Shown: positions 15,516 to 23,369, numbered from the stretch's first letter. The stretch is 26,534 nt of DNA from CAVPEW01 sp050247895 (GCA_050247895.1 JBFWTJ010000006.1:1-26534), one strand, 5' to 3'. Notes: a model not told the origin generated them from the sequence alone. Program-made: numbers and translations.

Positions 15516-16583
15516 ATGTCCGTCGTCACCGACGTCGAGGAAGAGATCACCCAGCTCTGGTACACCCGCTGCCCCGTCCCCACCGCCAGTGGCCTGGCCT
15601 ACTCGCTGGGCTGGTTGCGGGACGGGTACGCGGGCGACGGCGTCGAGATCGGGATCCTCCAGGAGGCGCCCCTCGAGATCGCCCGGCACCACTTCGACCA
15701 CGACCTCGTCGGCCTGCTGCGCGAAGGGGGCAACGTCCCCGCCTTCGCCGCGCGCGCCGACGGCGCCCCGACCCGGCTCATCGGCCTGACCTGGATCGAG
15801 GAGCTCCAGTCGATCGTCGTGCGCCCCGACGCCGGCATCCGCGAGCCCTCGGACCTGCGCGGCGCCCGCCTCGGCGTGCCGGCCTGGGCCTCCACCCGCG
15901 ACACCAGCATGGGCCGGGCCATGGCGCTGCACGGGTTCCTCAGCGCACTGCGCCTCGGCGGGCTCACCTGGGACGACGTCACCCTCGTCGAGATCCCGAT
16001 CGAGCCGGTGGTGCCGCCCCGCGACGGCGACGCGCGCTCGTTCGAGCGGGCCTGGCCCGGCCTGGCCCAGCTCGTGGACGGGCAGGTGGACGCCATCTAC
16101 CTCAAGGGCGGCTCGGCGGTGGAGGCCATCGAGCAGGCCGGTGCCGTCGTGGGCATCAACCTCGACCTCTACCCCGACAAGCGCGTCCGGGTGAACAACG
16201 GCACCCCCCGGCCGCTCACGGTCCACCAGCAGCTCCTCGACGACCACCCCGAGCTCGTCGTCCAGTTCCTGGTCCAGACCCTGCGCGCCGCGGAGTGGGC
16301 CGAGGGCAACCCCGACCGGGTCCGGGAGATCCTCGCCCGCGAGGTCCGCTCCGGGGCCCACGGCGTGGAGGTCGCCTACGGCGAGCAGCTCCACACCTCC
16401 CTGCGCCCGTCGCTGTCCGACGAGCGGCTCGAGCTCTTCGACCGCCAGAAGGAGTTCCTGCTCCTCTACGGCTTCCTCGCCCGCGACTTCGACCTGGCCG
16501 GGTGGGTGGACCACGAGCCCCTGCGCGCCGCCCGCGAGATCGTCGCGGCCGGCGGCGGGCCCACCGGGGGGTCGCCGTCGTGA
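15516..16583 (+). CDS. DszB-like sulfinate desulfinase
   Basis: This 355-aa protein has the fold of solute-binding proteins (SsuA/NMT1-like) but lacks any signal peptide, so it is cytoplasmic, like the desulfinase DszB. The DszB catalytic pattern is intact: CPVP with Cys19 (DszB Cys27); HFDHDLVGLLREGG with His59, Arg69 and Gly72 at the same mutual spacing as His60, Arg70 and Gly73 of DszB. Further matches are RLIGLTWIEELQSIVVRP, DLRGARLGVP, LTWDDVTLVEIP, GQVDAIY and DRQKEFLLLYGFL. DszB hydrolyses an aryl sulfinate to sulfite and the desulfinated product. Here the substrate is unknown. First gene of the operon; its stop overlaps the next start by 4 nt. A mere cytoplasmic binding protein is the alternative. 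The comparison with DszB is from memory. Confidence 0.8.
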   Translation: MSVVTDVEEEITQLWYTRCPVPTASGLAYSLGWLRDGYAGDGVEIGILQEAPLEIARHHFDHDLVGLLREGGNVPAFAARADGAPTRLIGLTWIEELQSIVVRPDAGIREPSDLRGARLGVPAWASTRDTSMGRAMALHGFLSALRLGGLTWDDVTLVEIPIEPVVPPRDGDARSFERAWPGLAQLVDGQVDAIYLKGGSAVEAIEQAGAVVGINLDLYPDKRVRVNNGTPRPLTVHQQLLDDHPELVVQFLVQTLRAAEWAEGNPDRVREILAREVRSGAHGVEVAYGEQLHTSLRPSLSDERLELFDRQKEFLLLYGFLARDFDLAGWVDHEPLRAAREIVAAGGGPTGGSPS

Positions 16584-17737
16584 GCAGCGAGTTCCTCTGG
16601 TACATCATCGGGTCCGACGGCCGCCTGCCCTGGGAGCCCGAGGGCCAGCGCGAGGTCGACCTCACCTACCTCCAGCAGATCGCCGTCGCCACCGAGCGGC
16701 TGGGGTTCGCCGGCAGCCTCATCGCCTCGGGCCTGCCCGACGGCTGGGTCCTCTCCAGCGCCCTGGCCACCGTGACCGAGCGCGTGAAGTTCCTCGTGGC
16801 CATCTACCCGGGCATCACCTCCCCGGCCCAGCTGGCCAAGACGGCCGTCAGCTTCAACGACCTCTTCGGCGGCGACCGGCTGCTGATCAACGTCATCAAC
16901 GGCGAGGACCCCGTGGTGCGCGCCCTGGGCAACTTCCTGCCCAAGGAGGAGCGCTACGAGCAGAGCGTCGAGTACTGGCAGCTCTTCCGCCGCCTCACCG
17001 AGGGCGAGGTCGTCGACCACGACGGCGAGTACTTCAAGCTGGAGAAGGCCGGGGCCCGCTGGGACCTGCCCGCCGGCCATCGCGTGCGGATCCCCCTCTG
17101 GTTCGGTGGCTCCTCCGACGCCGCCCTGGCGGCCGCCTCCCGCTTCGTGGACCGGTACCTGACCTGGGTCGAGCCGCTCGACCGCACCGCCGACAAGCTG
17201 GGCCGGGTCCGCGACCTGGCCCGGGCCGCGGGCCGGGAGATCTCGTTCGGCCTCAGGGCCCCGCTCATCGTGCGCGACACCGACGACGAGGCGTGGGAGG
17301 TCGCCGACCGCTACCTGCGCGAGACCCGGCCCGCGACCTTCGAGGCACGGTTGGCCAACCTCCGGGCCGGCGGCACCTCGGGCGGGCGGTCCGTCGGGGT
17401 GCAGCGCGGCTACGAGCTCGTGGCCGGCCGGTCGTTCGGCCACGCCCGCGACCTCGAGGTCGCCCCCAACCTGTGGGGCGGCTACACCCTGATCCAGGGC
17501 GGCCCGCCGACCGCCATCGTGGGCAGCCCCCAGAGCGTGGCGGCCCGCCTCCTCGAGTACCGGACCCTCGGCATCGACCGGTTCATCGTCTCCGGCTTCC
17601 CCCTGCTGGAGGAGACGTACCGCGTCGCCGAGACCGTCATCCCCCTCGTCCGGGCCGGTGAGGCCCGGATCGAGGCGGAGCTCGAAGCCGAGGCGGCCGC
17701 CGCGCTCGGCCCCCGTCCCCAGGCCGTGCCGGCCTGA
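16580..17737 (+). CDS. SsuD-family FMNH2-dependent monooxygenase with altered active site
   Basis: This 385-aa luciferase-like flavin enzyme is colinear with E. coli SsuD (381 aa): VDLTYLQQIAVATERLGF, ERVKFLVAIYPGITSP, WFGGSSDAALAAASRFVDRYLTW, APNLWGG and SGFPLLEETYRVAE. SsuD converts alkanesulfonates to aldehyde and sulfite using reduced FMN supplied by a separate reductase. Arg226 is retained, but other positions tied to SsuD catalysis differ: the Cys54 loop is two residues shorter and lacks Cys; His228 is Pro; Tyr331 is Phe340; His333 is Leu342. A different substrate or reaction is likely, for example sulfone to sulfinate as in the SfnG/DszA logic. The start GTG overlaps the desulfinase stop (GTGA). 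No flavin reductase is encoded here. The family is secure; the reaction is inference. Confidence 0.88.
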   Translation: MSSEFLWYIIGSDGRLPWEPEGQREVDLTYLQQIAVATERLGFAGSLIASGLPDGWVLSSALATVTERVKFLVAIYPGITSPAQLAKTAVSFNDLFGGDRLLINVINGEDPVVRALGNFLPKEERYEQSVEYWQLFRRLTEGEVVDHDGEYFKLEKAGARWDLPAGHRVRIPLWFGGSSDAALAAASRFVDRYLTWVEPLDRTADKLGRVRDLARAAGREISFGLRAPLIVRDTDDEAWEVADRYLRETRPATFEARLANLRAGGTSGGRSVGVQRGYELVAGRSFGHARDLEVAPNLWGGYTLIQGGPPTAIVGSPQSVAARLLEYRTLGIDRFIVSGFPLLEETYRVAETVIPLVRAGEARIEAELEAEAAAALGPRPQAVPA

Positions 17738-17792
17738 TCCCCGACACCCCTCCCTTTCCCCCCTGTCATCGAACACGAAGGAAGTCCCCTCC

Positions 17793-18923
17793 ATGACCAG
17801 CCCCCGCACCACCACGACCGGGAAGCGCCGAGCGTCGCGCTCCGTGCCGGTCGCGGCGCTCCTCCTCGTGCTCGCGCTTGTCGCCGCGGCCTGCGGCGAC
17901 GACTCCGACGACGCCGGCACCACCCCGTCGTCCGAGGCCCCGGCGGGCAGCTCGGGCTCGTCCACCGATGACGCGAAGGACGAGGAGGAGGACGCCGACC
18001 CGACCGGCGAGGAAGCCTTCGGCAAGGTCATCAAGGTCGGCGGCCCCATCGGCGGCGCCCCGGCCGTGAAGGCCGCCGTCGACCAGGGCTTCTTCGAGGA
18101 GGAGGGCCTCGAGGTCGAGTACCAGCAGCTCTCGGGCGGTCCCGAGGCGCTCACCGCCACCATCGGCGGCTCGGTCGACGTGGCCTACTGCGACATCTTC
18201 GCCTGGGTCGGTTCGCTGGCCAACGGCTTCGACACCCAGCTCCTCCAGGCGGCCAACGGGCCCGGCGGCGGCAGCACGGTGCTGGCCCGCCCGGGCAGCG
18301 GCATCGAGGAGCCCAAGGACCTCGAGGGCAAGAAGCTCGCCATCATCGCCCTGCCCCTGTCGAGGGTCCAGGCCAACATCTGGCTGGAGTCCAGCGGCGT
18401 GGACCCCGACAAGGTCGAGCTGGTCAGCGTGACCCAGCGGGACACCATGGGTGCCATCACCTCGCAGGGCCAGGTCGACGCCACCATGATCAGCGACCCG
18501 TACTCGCCGATCTGGCAGGACGAGTACGGCCTGGAGCCCATCGGCGAGATCGTCGACGGCAAGCTGCCCGCCGACGCCACCATCGCCGCCTACCTGGTCC
18601 GGGGCGACTGGGCCGAGAAGAACCCGGTCACCGCCGAGCGCTTCGTCCGGGCCATCCGCAAGGGCGCCGACTTCCTCAACAACGCCACGCCCGAGGAGAA
18701 GGCCGAGCTGAAGCTCAAGTGGGACAAGCTCGACCTGTTCGCCCTGGACGAGAAGACCCCGGGCGTGCTGGCCAACTTCCACGACTCGATCTACCGGGAC
18801 GGGCCCCTCGACCTCGAGGACACCAACGAGTGGCTCGAGACGGGCCTCAAGTACGGCGCCATCGAGAAGCTGGTCGACATCGAGCCGCACCTGGCACCCG
18901 TCGGGCAGAAGGCGACGCTGTGA
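17793..18923 (+). CDS. SsuA/TauA-like substrate-binding lipoprotein
   Basis: This 376-aa ABC solute-binding protein has a basic N-terminus, a hydrophobic core and lipobox AAAC with Cys34 as the lipidated residue. A Ser/Asp/Glu-rich linker (about residues 35-72) leads to the NMT1/SsuA fold: IKVGGPIGGAPAVKAAVDQGFFEEEGLEVEY, GSVDVAYCDIFAW, DLEGKKLAII, VDATMISDPYSP and FVRAIRKGADFL. It should sit on the outer face of the membrane and deliver an organosulfur ligand to SsuC. It shares a fold with the desulfinase two genes upstream but is secreted. AAGGAAG is 9 nt before the ATG. A 55-nt pyrimidine-rich spacer separates it from the monooxygenase gene. Its stop overlaps the ATPase start by 4 nt. The ligand cannot be read from sequence. 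Confidence 0.88.
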   Translation: MTSPRTTTTGKRRASRSVPVAALLLVLALVAAACGDDSDDAGTTPSSEAPAGSSGSSTDDAKDEEEDADPTGEEAFGKVIKVGGPIGGAPAVKAAVDQGFFEEEGLEVEYQQLSGGPEALTATIGGSVDVAYCDIFAWVGSLANGFDTQLLQAANGPGGGSTVLARPGSGIEEPKDLEGKKLAIIALPLSRVQANIWLESSGVDPDKVELVSVTQRDTMGAITSQGQVDATMISDPYSPIWQDEYGLEPIGEIVDGKLPADATIAAYLVRGDWAEKNPVTAERFVRAIRKGADFLNNATPEEKAELKLKWDKLDLFALDEKTPGVLANFHDSIYRDGPLDLEDTNEWLETGLKYGAIEKLVDIEPHLAPVGQKATL

Positions 18924-19741
18924 CCGCGGTCCTGCGGGCGGGCGGCGAGGTCTCCTCGTCGCCCGCCGGCCCGGCGGAGCGGCCCTACCTGTCGGTCGAC
19001 GGGGTCGGGGTGACCTTCCGCTCCAAGGGCGCCGACGTCACGGCCCTGAGCGGCGTCTCGCTCGGCGTGCGCCAGGGCGAGTTCCTGGCCATCGTCGGCC
19101 GTTCCGGTTGCGGCAAGTCGACCCTGCTGCGGACCCTGTCGGGCCTGCTGCCCGCCACCCGGGGCAAGGTCGTCCTGGACGGCCAGGTCGTGTCGGGGCC
19201 CTCGGCCCAGGTCCGGTTCGTCTTCCAGGACTACAGCCAGTCGCTCTTCCCCTGGAAGACCGTGGCCGGCAACGTCGCCTTCGGGGTGAAGCACGCCGTC
19301 GAGCGTGGTGCCGACGTGGGCGAGACCGTCGAGTGGGCCCTGTCCCTGGTCGGGCTGGAGGGCGTGGGCGGGCGCTACCCGTGGCAGCTCTCGGGCGGCA
19401 TGCAGCAGCGGGTGGCGATCGCCCGTGCGCTGGCCGCCCGCCCGCAGGTCCTGCTCATGGACGAGGCGTTCAGCTCGGTCGACGCCCTGAGCCGGGCCAA
19501 GTTGCAGGACATGATCCTGGAGGTCTGGGGCGAGCTGAAGCTCACCGCGGTCTTCGTGACCCACGACATCGACGAGGCCGTCTACCTGGCCGACCGGGTC
19601 GTGGTCGTCGACGAGAAGGGCAAGGGCGTCACGGCCGAGCTGCCCATCGACCTGCCCCGGCCCCGCCACCAGGTGGACACACGGGAGACGCCCACCTACC
19701 TGGGCCACCGCCGCGACCTGCTCGGCCTGGTCCTGGGGTGA
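18920..19741 (+). CDS. SsuB/TauB-like ABC transporter ATPase
   Basis: This 273-aa cytoplasmic ATPase powers the importer. Walker A is GRSGCGKST (60-68); the Q-loop region is VFQDYSQSLFPWKTV, which has the FPW typical of nitrate/sulfonate/taurine ATPases; the signature is LSGGMQQR (157-164); Walker B with catalytic Glu is VLLMDEAFSSVD (Asp181, Glu182); the H-loop is VTHDIDEAVYLADR. The D-loop side shows DEAF in place of the usual DEPF, a mild oddity that leaves the catalytic residues intact. The GTG start overlaps the lipoprotein stop. The first 22 residues are a non-conserved extension. The permease gene begins 10 nt later. Confidence 0.93.
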   Translation: MTAVLRAGGEVSSSPAGPAERPYLSVDGVGVTFRSKGADVTALSGVSLGVRQGEFLAIVGRSGCGKSTLLRTLSGLLPATRGKVVLDGQVVSGPSAQVRFVFQDYSQSLFPWKTVAGNVAFGVKHAVERGADVGETVEWALSLVGLEGVGGRYPWQLSGGMQQRVAIARALAARPQVLLMDEAFSSVDALSRAKLQDMILEVWGELKLTAVFVTHDIDEAVYLADRVVVVDEKGKGVTAELPIDLPRPRHQVDTRETPTYLGHRRDLLGLVLG

Positions 19742-19751
19742 GGGGGCCGAG

Positions 19752-20639
19752 GTGACCAGCTTCCTCGACGACGCCGACATCCTGCTCGCCGACGAGGCGG
19801 TGGAGGAGGGCGTCGCGGTCGACCCCGACCCCGACCTGCCCGAGCGCCCCGGGGGCAGGGCCGTGCGGCTGGTCCGCCGCTACGTCCGCAGCCGGGGCTT
19901 CGGTTGGACCGCGCTCGCCGCGTTCATCCTCTACTGGCAGCTCAAGGGGACGTCGCAACCGTCGGCGATCCTGCCCGCCCCGACCAAGATCCTGTCCCGC
20001 TGGTACAGCGAGATCACCGACGGCGAGCTGGCCGGCGAGCTCGGCCAGACCATGGTGTCGATGGCCTACGGGTACGTGATCGCCGCCGTGGTCGGGATCA
20101 CCATCGGGGTCCTGATGGGACGCGTCCGGTTCATCCACGGCCTGCTCGAACCGGTCGTCGAGATCGTCCGGCCGGTGCCCATCATCATCTTCATCCCCGT
20201 GGTGATCCTCTACATGGGCCTGGGCCGGGGCATGAACATCATGGTGATCGTCCTGGCCGCCGTGAACCCCGTGCTGCTGAACTCGTTCGCCGGCGCGCGC
20301 GTCGTGCCGGCCACGCTGGCCGACACCGCGGCCACCTTCCGGTTGAGCTGGTTCCAGACCCTGCGCGAGACGGTCCTGCCCAACGCGGCGCCGCACATCT
20401 TCGTCGGCCTCCGCCTGGCCCTGGCCAGCTCGCTCATCGTCGCCGTCGCCACCGGCATGATCGCGGGGACCTCCGGCCTCGGCTACTACATCCTCAACGC
20501 CCAGCAGACCCTCAACGTCGAGAAGATGTACGCCGGCGCGCTGACCGTCGCCATCATCGGCTACGGGCTCAACCTGATCTTCCTCACGATCGAGCGGCGC
20601 ATCCTCCACTGGCACCTGGCCAGCGGAAGGGCCCACTGA
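19752..20639 (+). CDS. SsuC/TauC-like ABC transporter permease
   Basis: This 295-aa permease has a 45-residue acidic cytoplasmic N-terminus and about six membrane helices. The coupling (EAA) loop is clear: AATFRLSWFQTLRETVLPNAAPHIFVGLRLALASSLIVAVATGM in short blocks, with the family pattern of the BPD_transp_1 domain. SAILPAPTKIL near the N-terminus and GLGYYILNAQQ toward the C-terminus are typical of sulfonate/nitrate-type permeases. It completes the importer with the lipoprotein and ATPase genes. The GTG start is 10 nt after the ATPase stop, with GAGGGGG just upstream. A long hairpin follows the stop. Confidence 0.92.
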   Translation: MTSFLDDADILLADEAVEEGVAVDPDPDLPERPGGRAVRLVRRYVRSRGFGWTALAAFILYWQLKGTSQPSAILPAPTKILSRWYSEITDGELAGELGQTMVSMAYGYVIAAVVGITIGVLMGRVRFIHGLLEPVVEIVRPVPIIIFIPVVILYMGLGRGMNIMVIVLAAVNPVLLNSFAGARVVPATLADTAATFRLSWFQTLRETVLPNAAPHIFVGLRLALASSLIVAVATGMIAGTSGLGYYILNAQQTLNVEKMYAGALTVAIIGYGLNLIFLTIERRILHWHLASGRAH

Positions 20640-20651
20640 GCAAGGCCGGCG

Positions 20652-20688
20652 CGAGGCGCGCGCCGGCCCGGTGCCGGCGCGCGCCTCG
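20652..20688 (+). terminator. Long hairpin inside the operon, after the permease gene
   Basis: A perfect 16-pair stem (20652-20667 with 20673-20688, core GAGGCGCGCGCCGGC) has a 5-nt loop, 12 nt after the permease stop and about 50 nt before the aldolase-like gene. There is no T tract. It could terminate, attenuate expression of the last gene, or protect the upstream mRNA. Confidence 0.65.
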
Positions 20689-20739
20689 TTCGCCCCGACA
20701 CGCAACGACCCCCGATCCCCACCAGACAGGAGACGTCCC

Positions 20740-21453
20740 ATGACCACCCTGGACAGCAAGCTCGGCCCGTCCGACGTCGAGTTCGTCGAGCAGCTCCAGC
20801 GAGACGCCGACCTGGCGTTCCGCTCCTTCGTGGAGGCCGGCACCCTGTCGGCCAGCCACACCTTCTTCGCCGTGGAGCGGGCGCCCGGCGGGAACCTCGC
20901 CGTGGTCGCCTTCCCCGAGCTCGTCGCCCACGACCAGACCGTGAAGGTCACCCTGGTCAGCCCGGAGGGCGAGGCGCTGCTGGGCTCGACCCGGGTCGGC
21001 CTCGCGGCCAGCTTCGGCCCGCTCTTCGACGAGTTCCCGAACGTCACCAGCATCGCCCACGTCCACGGCGACTACCTGGGCGCCTGGGCCCAGAGCCACC
21101 GGGACCTGCCCATCCGCTACGCCCCGGTCCAGCGCCAGACCCTGTCCAAGGCCATCCCCAACTACATCGACCGCCGCGCGTCGCAGACCGAGTTCATCCT
21201 CGACCGGTTGCGGGAGGACCCCCACGTCACGGCGATCCTGGAGGCCAACGGCGGGGCGACGGTGTGGGGCGAGCGGGGCTTCCTGGCCCTGGCCCAGTTC
21301 ATCGTGCTGGTCGAGGAGGGCGCCAAGTTCCAGCTGCTGGCCGAGTCGCTCGGCGGCGCCCAGGACTACGGGCCCGGCGTGCTCGAGCAGCAGTGGCGGG
21401 TCAACGGCCTGACCGAGAAGGCCGCGGCCCTGGGTCTGCTGGCCTCCAACTGA
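20740..21453 (+). CDS. AraD/class II aldolase-fold protein lacking canonical metal ligands
   Basis: The 237-aa protein aligns with L-ribulose-5-phosphate 4-epimerase and class II aldolases. FDEFPNVTSIAHVHGDYLGAWAQ matches the AraD region with its His-x-His zinc pair (His107, His109). VTAILEANGGATVWGERGFLALAQFIVLVEEGAKF matches the C-terminal helix region. The third ligand, His in the usual HG/NHG motif, is Asn170 here, and the acidic residue expected in the Ser-Ser-Asp/Glu loop is replaced (LLGSTRVG). Zinc chemistry may therefore be altered or lost. AGGAG is 8 nt before the ATG. It is last in the organosulfur operon, bracketed by two hairpins. A role on the carbon product of desulfurisation is inference; a regulatory or binding role is also possible. 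Confidence 0.8.
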   Translation: MTTLDSKLGPSDVEFVEQLQRDADLAFRSFVEAGTLSASHTFFAVERAPGGNLAVVAFPELVAHDQTVKVTLVSPEGEALLGSTRVGLAASFGPLFDEFPNVTSIAHVHGDYLGAWAQSHRDLPIRYAPVQRQTLSKAIPNYIDRRASQTEFILDRLREDPHVTAILEANGGATVWGERGFLALAQFIVLVEEGAKFQLLAESLGGAQDYGPGVLEQQWRVNGLTEKAAALGLLASN

Positions 21454-21477
21454 GGTGGCGCACGCTCCCGGACGGGA

Positions 21478-21515
21478 CCACCGCGGCGACTCCGGCCCCC
21501 GGGTCGCCGCGGTGG
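21478..21515 (+). terminator. Terminator at the end of the organosulfur operon
   Basis: A perfect 13-pair stem (CCACCGCGGCGAC at 21478-21490 with 21503-21515) has a 12-nt loop, 24 nt after the aldolase-like stop. It separates the sulfur operon from the exporter genes starting at 21529. Confidence 0.7.
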
Positions 21516-21528
21516 GACCGCCGCGGCG

Positions 21529-22527
21529 GTGGCGGGCGTGACCGGCGCGCTCGACGAGCTGCCCGCCGGTCGCGCCACCGCCGCGGACAGGAGGTCGGCC
21601 GCGGTCGTGTGGGCCCGGGACCTGCGCAAGGTCCACGGCGAGTACGAGGCCGTGCGCGGCATCGACCTCGAGGTCGAGCGGGGTGAGTGCTTCGGCCTGC
21701 TCGGACCCAACGGCGCGGGCAAGAGCTCGACCATGCGGATGATCTCGTGCGTCTCGCCGGCCAGCGGCGGGGTGCTCGACGTGCTCGGGCTCGACGCCGC
21801 GACGAAGGGCAAGGCGGTCCGCAGCCGCCTCGGCGTCGTCCCCCAGGACGACACGCTCGACGTCGAGCTCACGGTCGAGGAGAACCTGCTGGTCTACGGC
21901 CGGTACTTCGGCCTGTCCCGCCGCGAGTGCCGGGCCCGGACCGGGCGCCTGCTGGAGTTCGCCTCCCTGGAACGCTGGGCGAAGCACCGCGTCGGCCAGC
22001 TCTCGGGCGGCATGCGGCGCCGCCTGACGATCGCCCGGGCGCTGGTCAGCGACCCGGAGCTGCTCCTGCTGGACGAGCCGACCACGGGCCTGGACCCCCA
22101 GGCCCGCCACCTGGTGTGGGACCGGCTCCACTCCCTCAAGCGGGACGGGGTCACGCTGCTGCTCACCACGCACTTCATGGACGAGGCCGAGCAGCTCTGC
22201 GACCGGATCGCCATGGTCGACGGGGGCCGCATCGTGAGCCAGGGCCGGCCCGACGAGCTCATCGACCGCCACTGCAGCCGGGCGGTGGTCGAGGTGAGGG
22301 TGGAGGCCGACGGCGACGCCGAGGCGCTCGCCGCGGTGGTGGCGGTCGGGGGCGGCGTCGACCGGGTCGAGGCCCTGTCGGACCGGGTCCTGGCCTACGC
22401 CGCCGACGGCGACGCCGTGGCGGTCGAGCTCGAGTCCTGGGGCATCCTGCCCCACCGGGTGCGGGTCCGGCGGGCCACGCTGGAGGACGTCTTCCTGCTC
22501 ATCGCCGGCCGGCGGCTGGTCGATTGA
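21529..22527 (+). CDS. NodI/DrrA-like ABC exporter ATPase
   Basis: This 332-aa ATPase of the ABC-2 export class has Walker A GPNGAGKSS (59-67), Q-loop VVPQDDTLD, signature QLSGGMRRRL (157-166), Walker B LLLLDEPTTGLDP (Asp182, Glu183), and H-loop TTHFMDEAEQLCDR. The VPQDDTLD and HFMDEAEQLCDR wording is close to NodI. A C-terminal domain of about 90 residues (VEVRVEADGDAEAL onward) ends in the conserved LEDVFLLIAGR. The start is uncertain: the GTG at 21529 has no ribosome site, whereas a GTG at 21607 follows AGGAGG (21589-21594) by 12 nt and would start right at the conserved domain. Its stop overlaps the first permease (TTGA). Confidence 0.9.
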   Translation: MAGVTGALDELPAGRATAADRRSAAVVWARDLRKVHGEYEAVRGIDLEVERGECFGLLGPNGAGKSSTMRMISCVSPASGGVLDVLGLDAATKGKAVRSRLGVVPQDDTLDVELTVEENLLVYGRYFGLSRRECRARTGRLLEFASLERWAKHRVGQLSGGMRRRLTIARALVSDPELLLLDEPTTGLDPQARHLVWDRLHSLKRDGVTLLLTTHFMDEAEQLCDRIAMVDGGRIVSQGRPDELIDRHCSRAVVEVRVEADGDAEALAAVVAVGGGVDRVEALSDRVLAYAADGDAVAVELESWGILPHRVRVRRATLEDVFLLIAGRRLVD

Positions 22528-23369
22528 GCGTCGTCGAACGGTGGCCGGTCACCGCGCCCGGCGGGCCTCCGGCCCAGCGGGGCGTCGGGGCGGCGCTGGC
22601 TCCGGTCGGCGCGGCCTTCGGCTACTGGTGGGTCCGCCACCGGCACGGCTGGCGGCGCGGCCTGGCCTTCGGCCTGCTGGCGCCGGTGCTCTACCTGGTG
22701 GTGCTGGGCACCGTGATGGGCGGCTACGTCGACGAGAGGTCGAGCGCGCTGGCCCGGATCGGGACCGACCGCTACCTGGCCTTCATCGGCCCTGCGGTGG
22801 TGGTGTCGTCGGGGATGCTCGTCGCCATGACCGACGCCGGGTTCCCCTCGTACCACGCGTTCCAGAAGTCGCGCAGCTACCTGGCCATGATCGCCACGCC
22901 CCTCGAGGTGCGCGACGTGGTGGCCGGGCACCTGCTGTGGGTCGCGGCCCGCGTCGGGTCGGTCAGCACGGTCCTGGTCGTGGTCCTGGCCGCCATGGGC
23001 GGGACGTCCTCGCCCCTGGCCGTGGCGATCGTGCCCGTCGCGGTGCTGATCGGGGTGGGGTTCGCGGCGTGGATCTCGGGCATCGCCTCGATGGTCCGCA
23101 ACGACAGCGGGTTGCTGGCCATCAACCGCCTGGGGACCACCCCGATGCTGCTCTTCGGCGGCGTCTTCTACCCGGTGGCCCTGCTGCCCGTGGCGCTGGG
23201 GGCCGTGGCGCGCCTGACGCCCTTGTGGCACGGCGGCGAGCTGGCCCGGGCCCTGGCCGCCGGCCGGCTGGAACCGGTCGACGGCCTGCACCTCGCCTGG
23301 CTGGTCGCCACGACGGTCCTGGGGGCCGTGTTCGCCGTGGACCGCTACCGGGCCAGGCTCGTGGCGTGA
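22524..23369 (+). CDS. ABC-2 type exporter permease, first subunit
   Basis: This 281-aa membrane protein of the ABC-2/NodJ group has about six helices. The N-terminal region is YWWVRHRHGWRRGLAFGLLAPVLYLVVLGTVMG, followed by GFPSYHAFQKSRSYLAMIATPLEVRDVVAGHLLW, the typical cytoplasmic loop around the second helix, and GGVFYPVALLPVALGAVARLTPLWHGGELAR, the conserved C-terminal motif. The start is a TTG overlapping the ATPase stop by 4 nt; no other plausible start lies before the first conserved segment. With the next gene it would form a heterodimeric channel. The exported substrate is unknown; NodJ relatives carry lipo-oligosaccharides and DrrB relatives carry drugs or lipids. Confidence 0.85.
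   Translation: MSVVERWPVTAPGGPPAQRGVGAALAPVGAAFGYWWVRHRHGWRRGLAFGLLAPVLYLVVLGTVMGGYVDERSSALARIGTDRYLAFIGPAVVVSSGMLVAMTDAGFPSYHAFQKSRSYLAMIATPLEVRDVVAGHLLWVAARVGSVSTVLVVVLAAMGGTSSPLAVAIVPVAVLIGVGFAAWISGIASMVRNDSGLLAINRLGTTPMLLFGGVFYPVALLPVALGAVARLTPLWHGGELARALAAGRLEPVDGLHLAWLVATTVLGAVFAVDRYRARLVA

Noticed and set aside
15516..16583. Reading the first operon gene as a second periplasmic SsuA
   Set aside because: It has no signal peptide or lipobox and keeps the DszB catalytic residues; the true binding lipoprotein is at 17793-18923.
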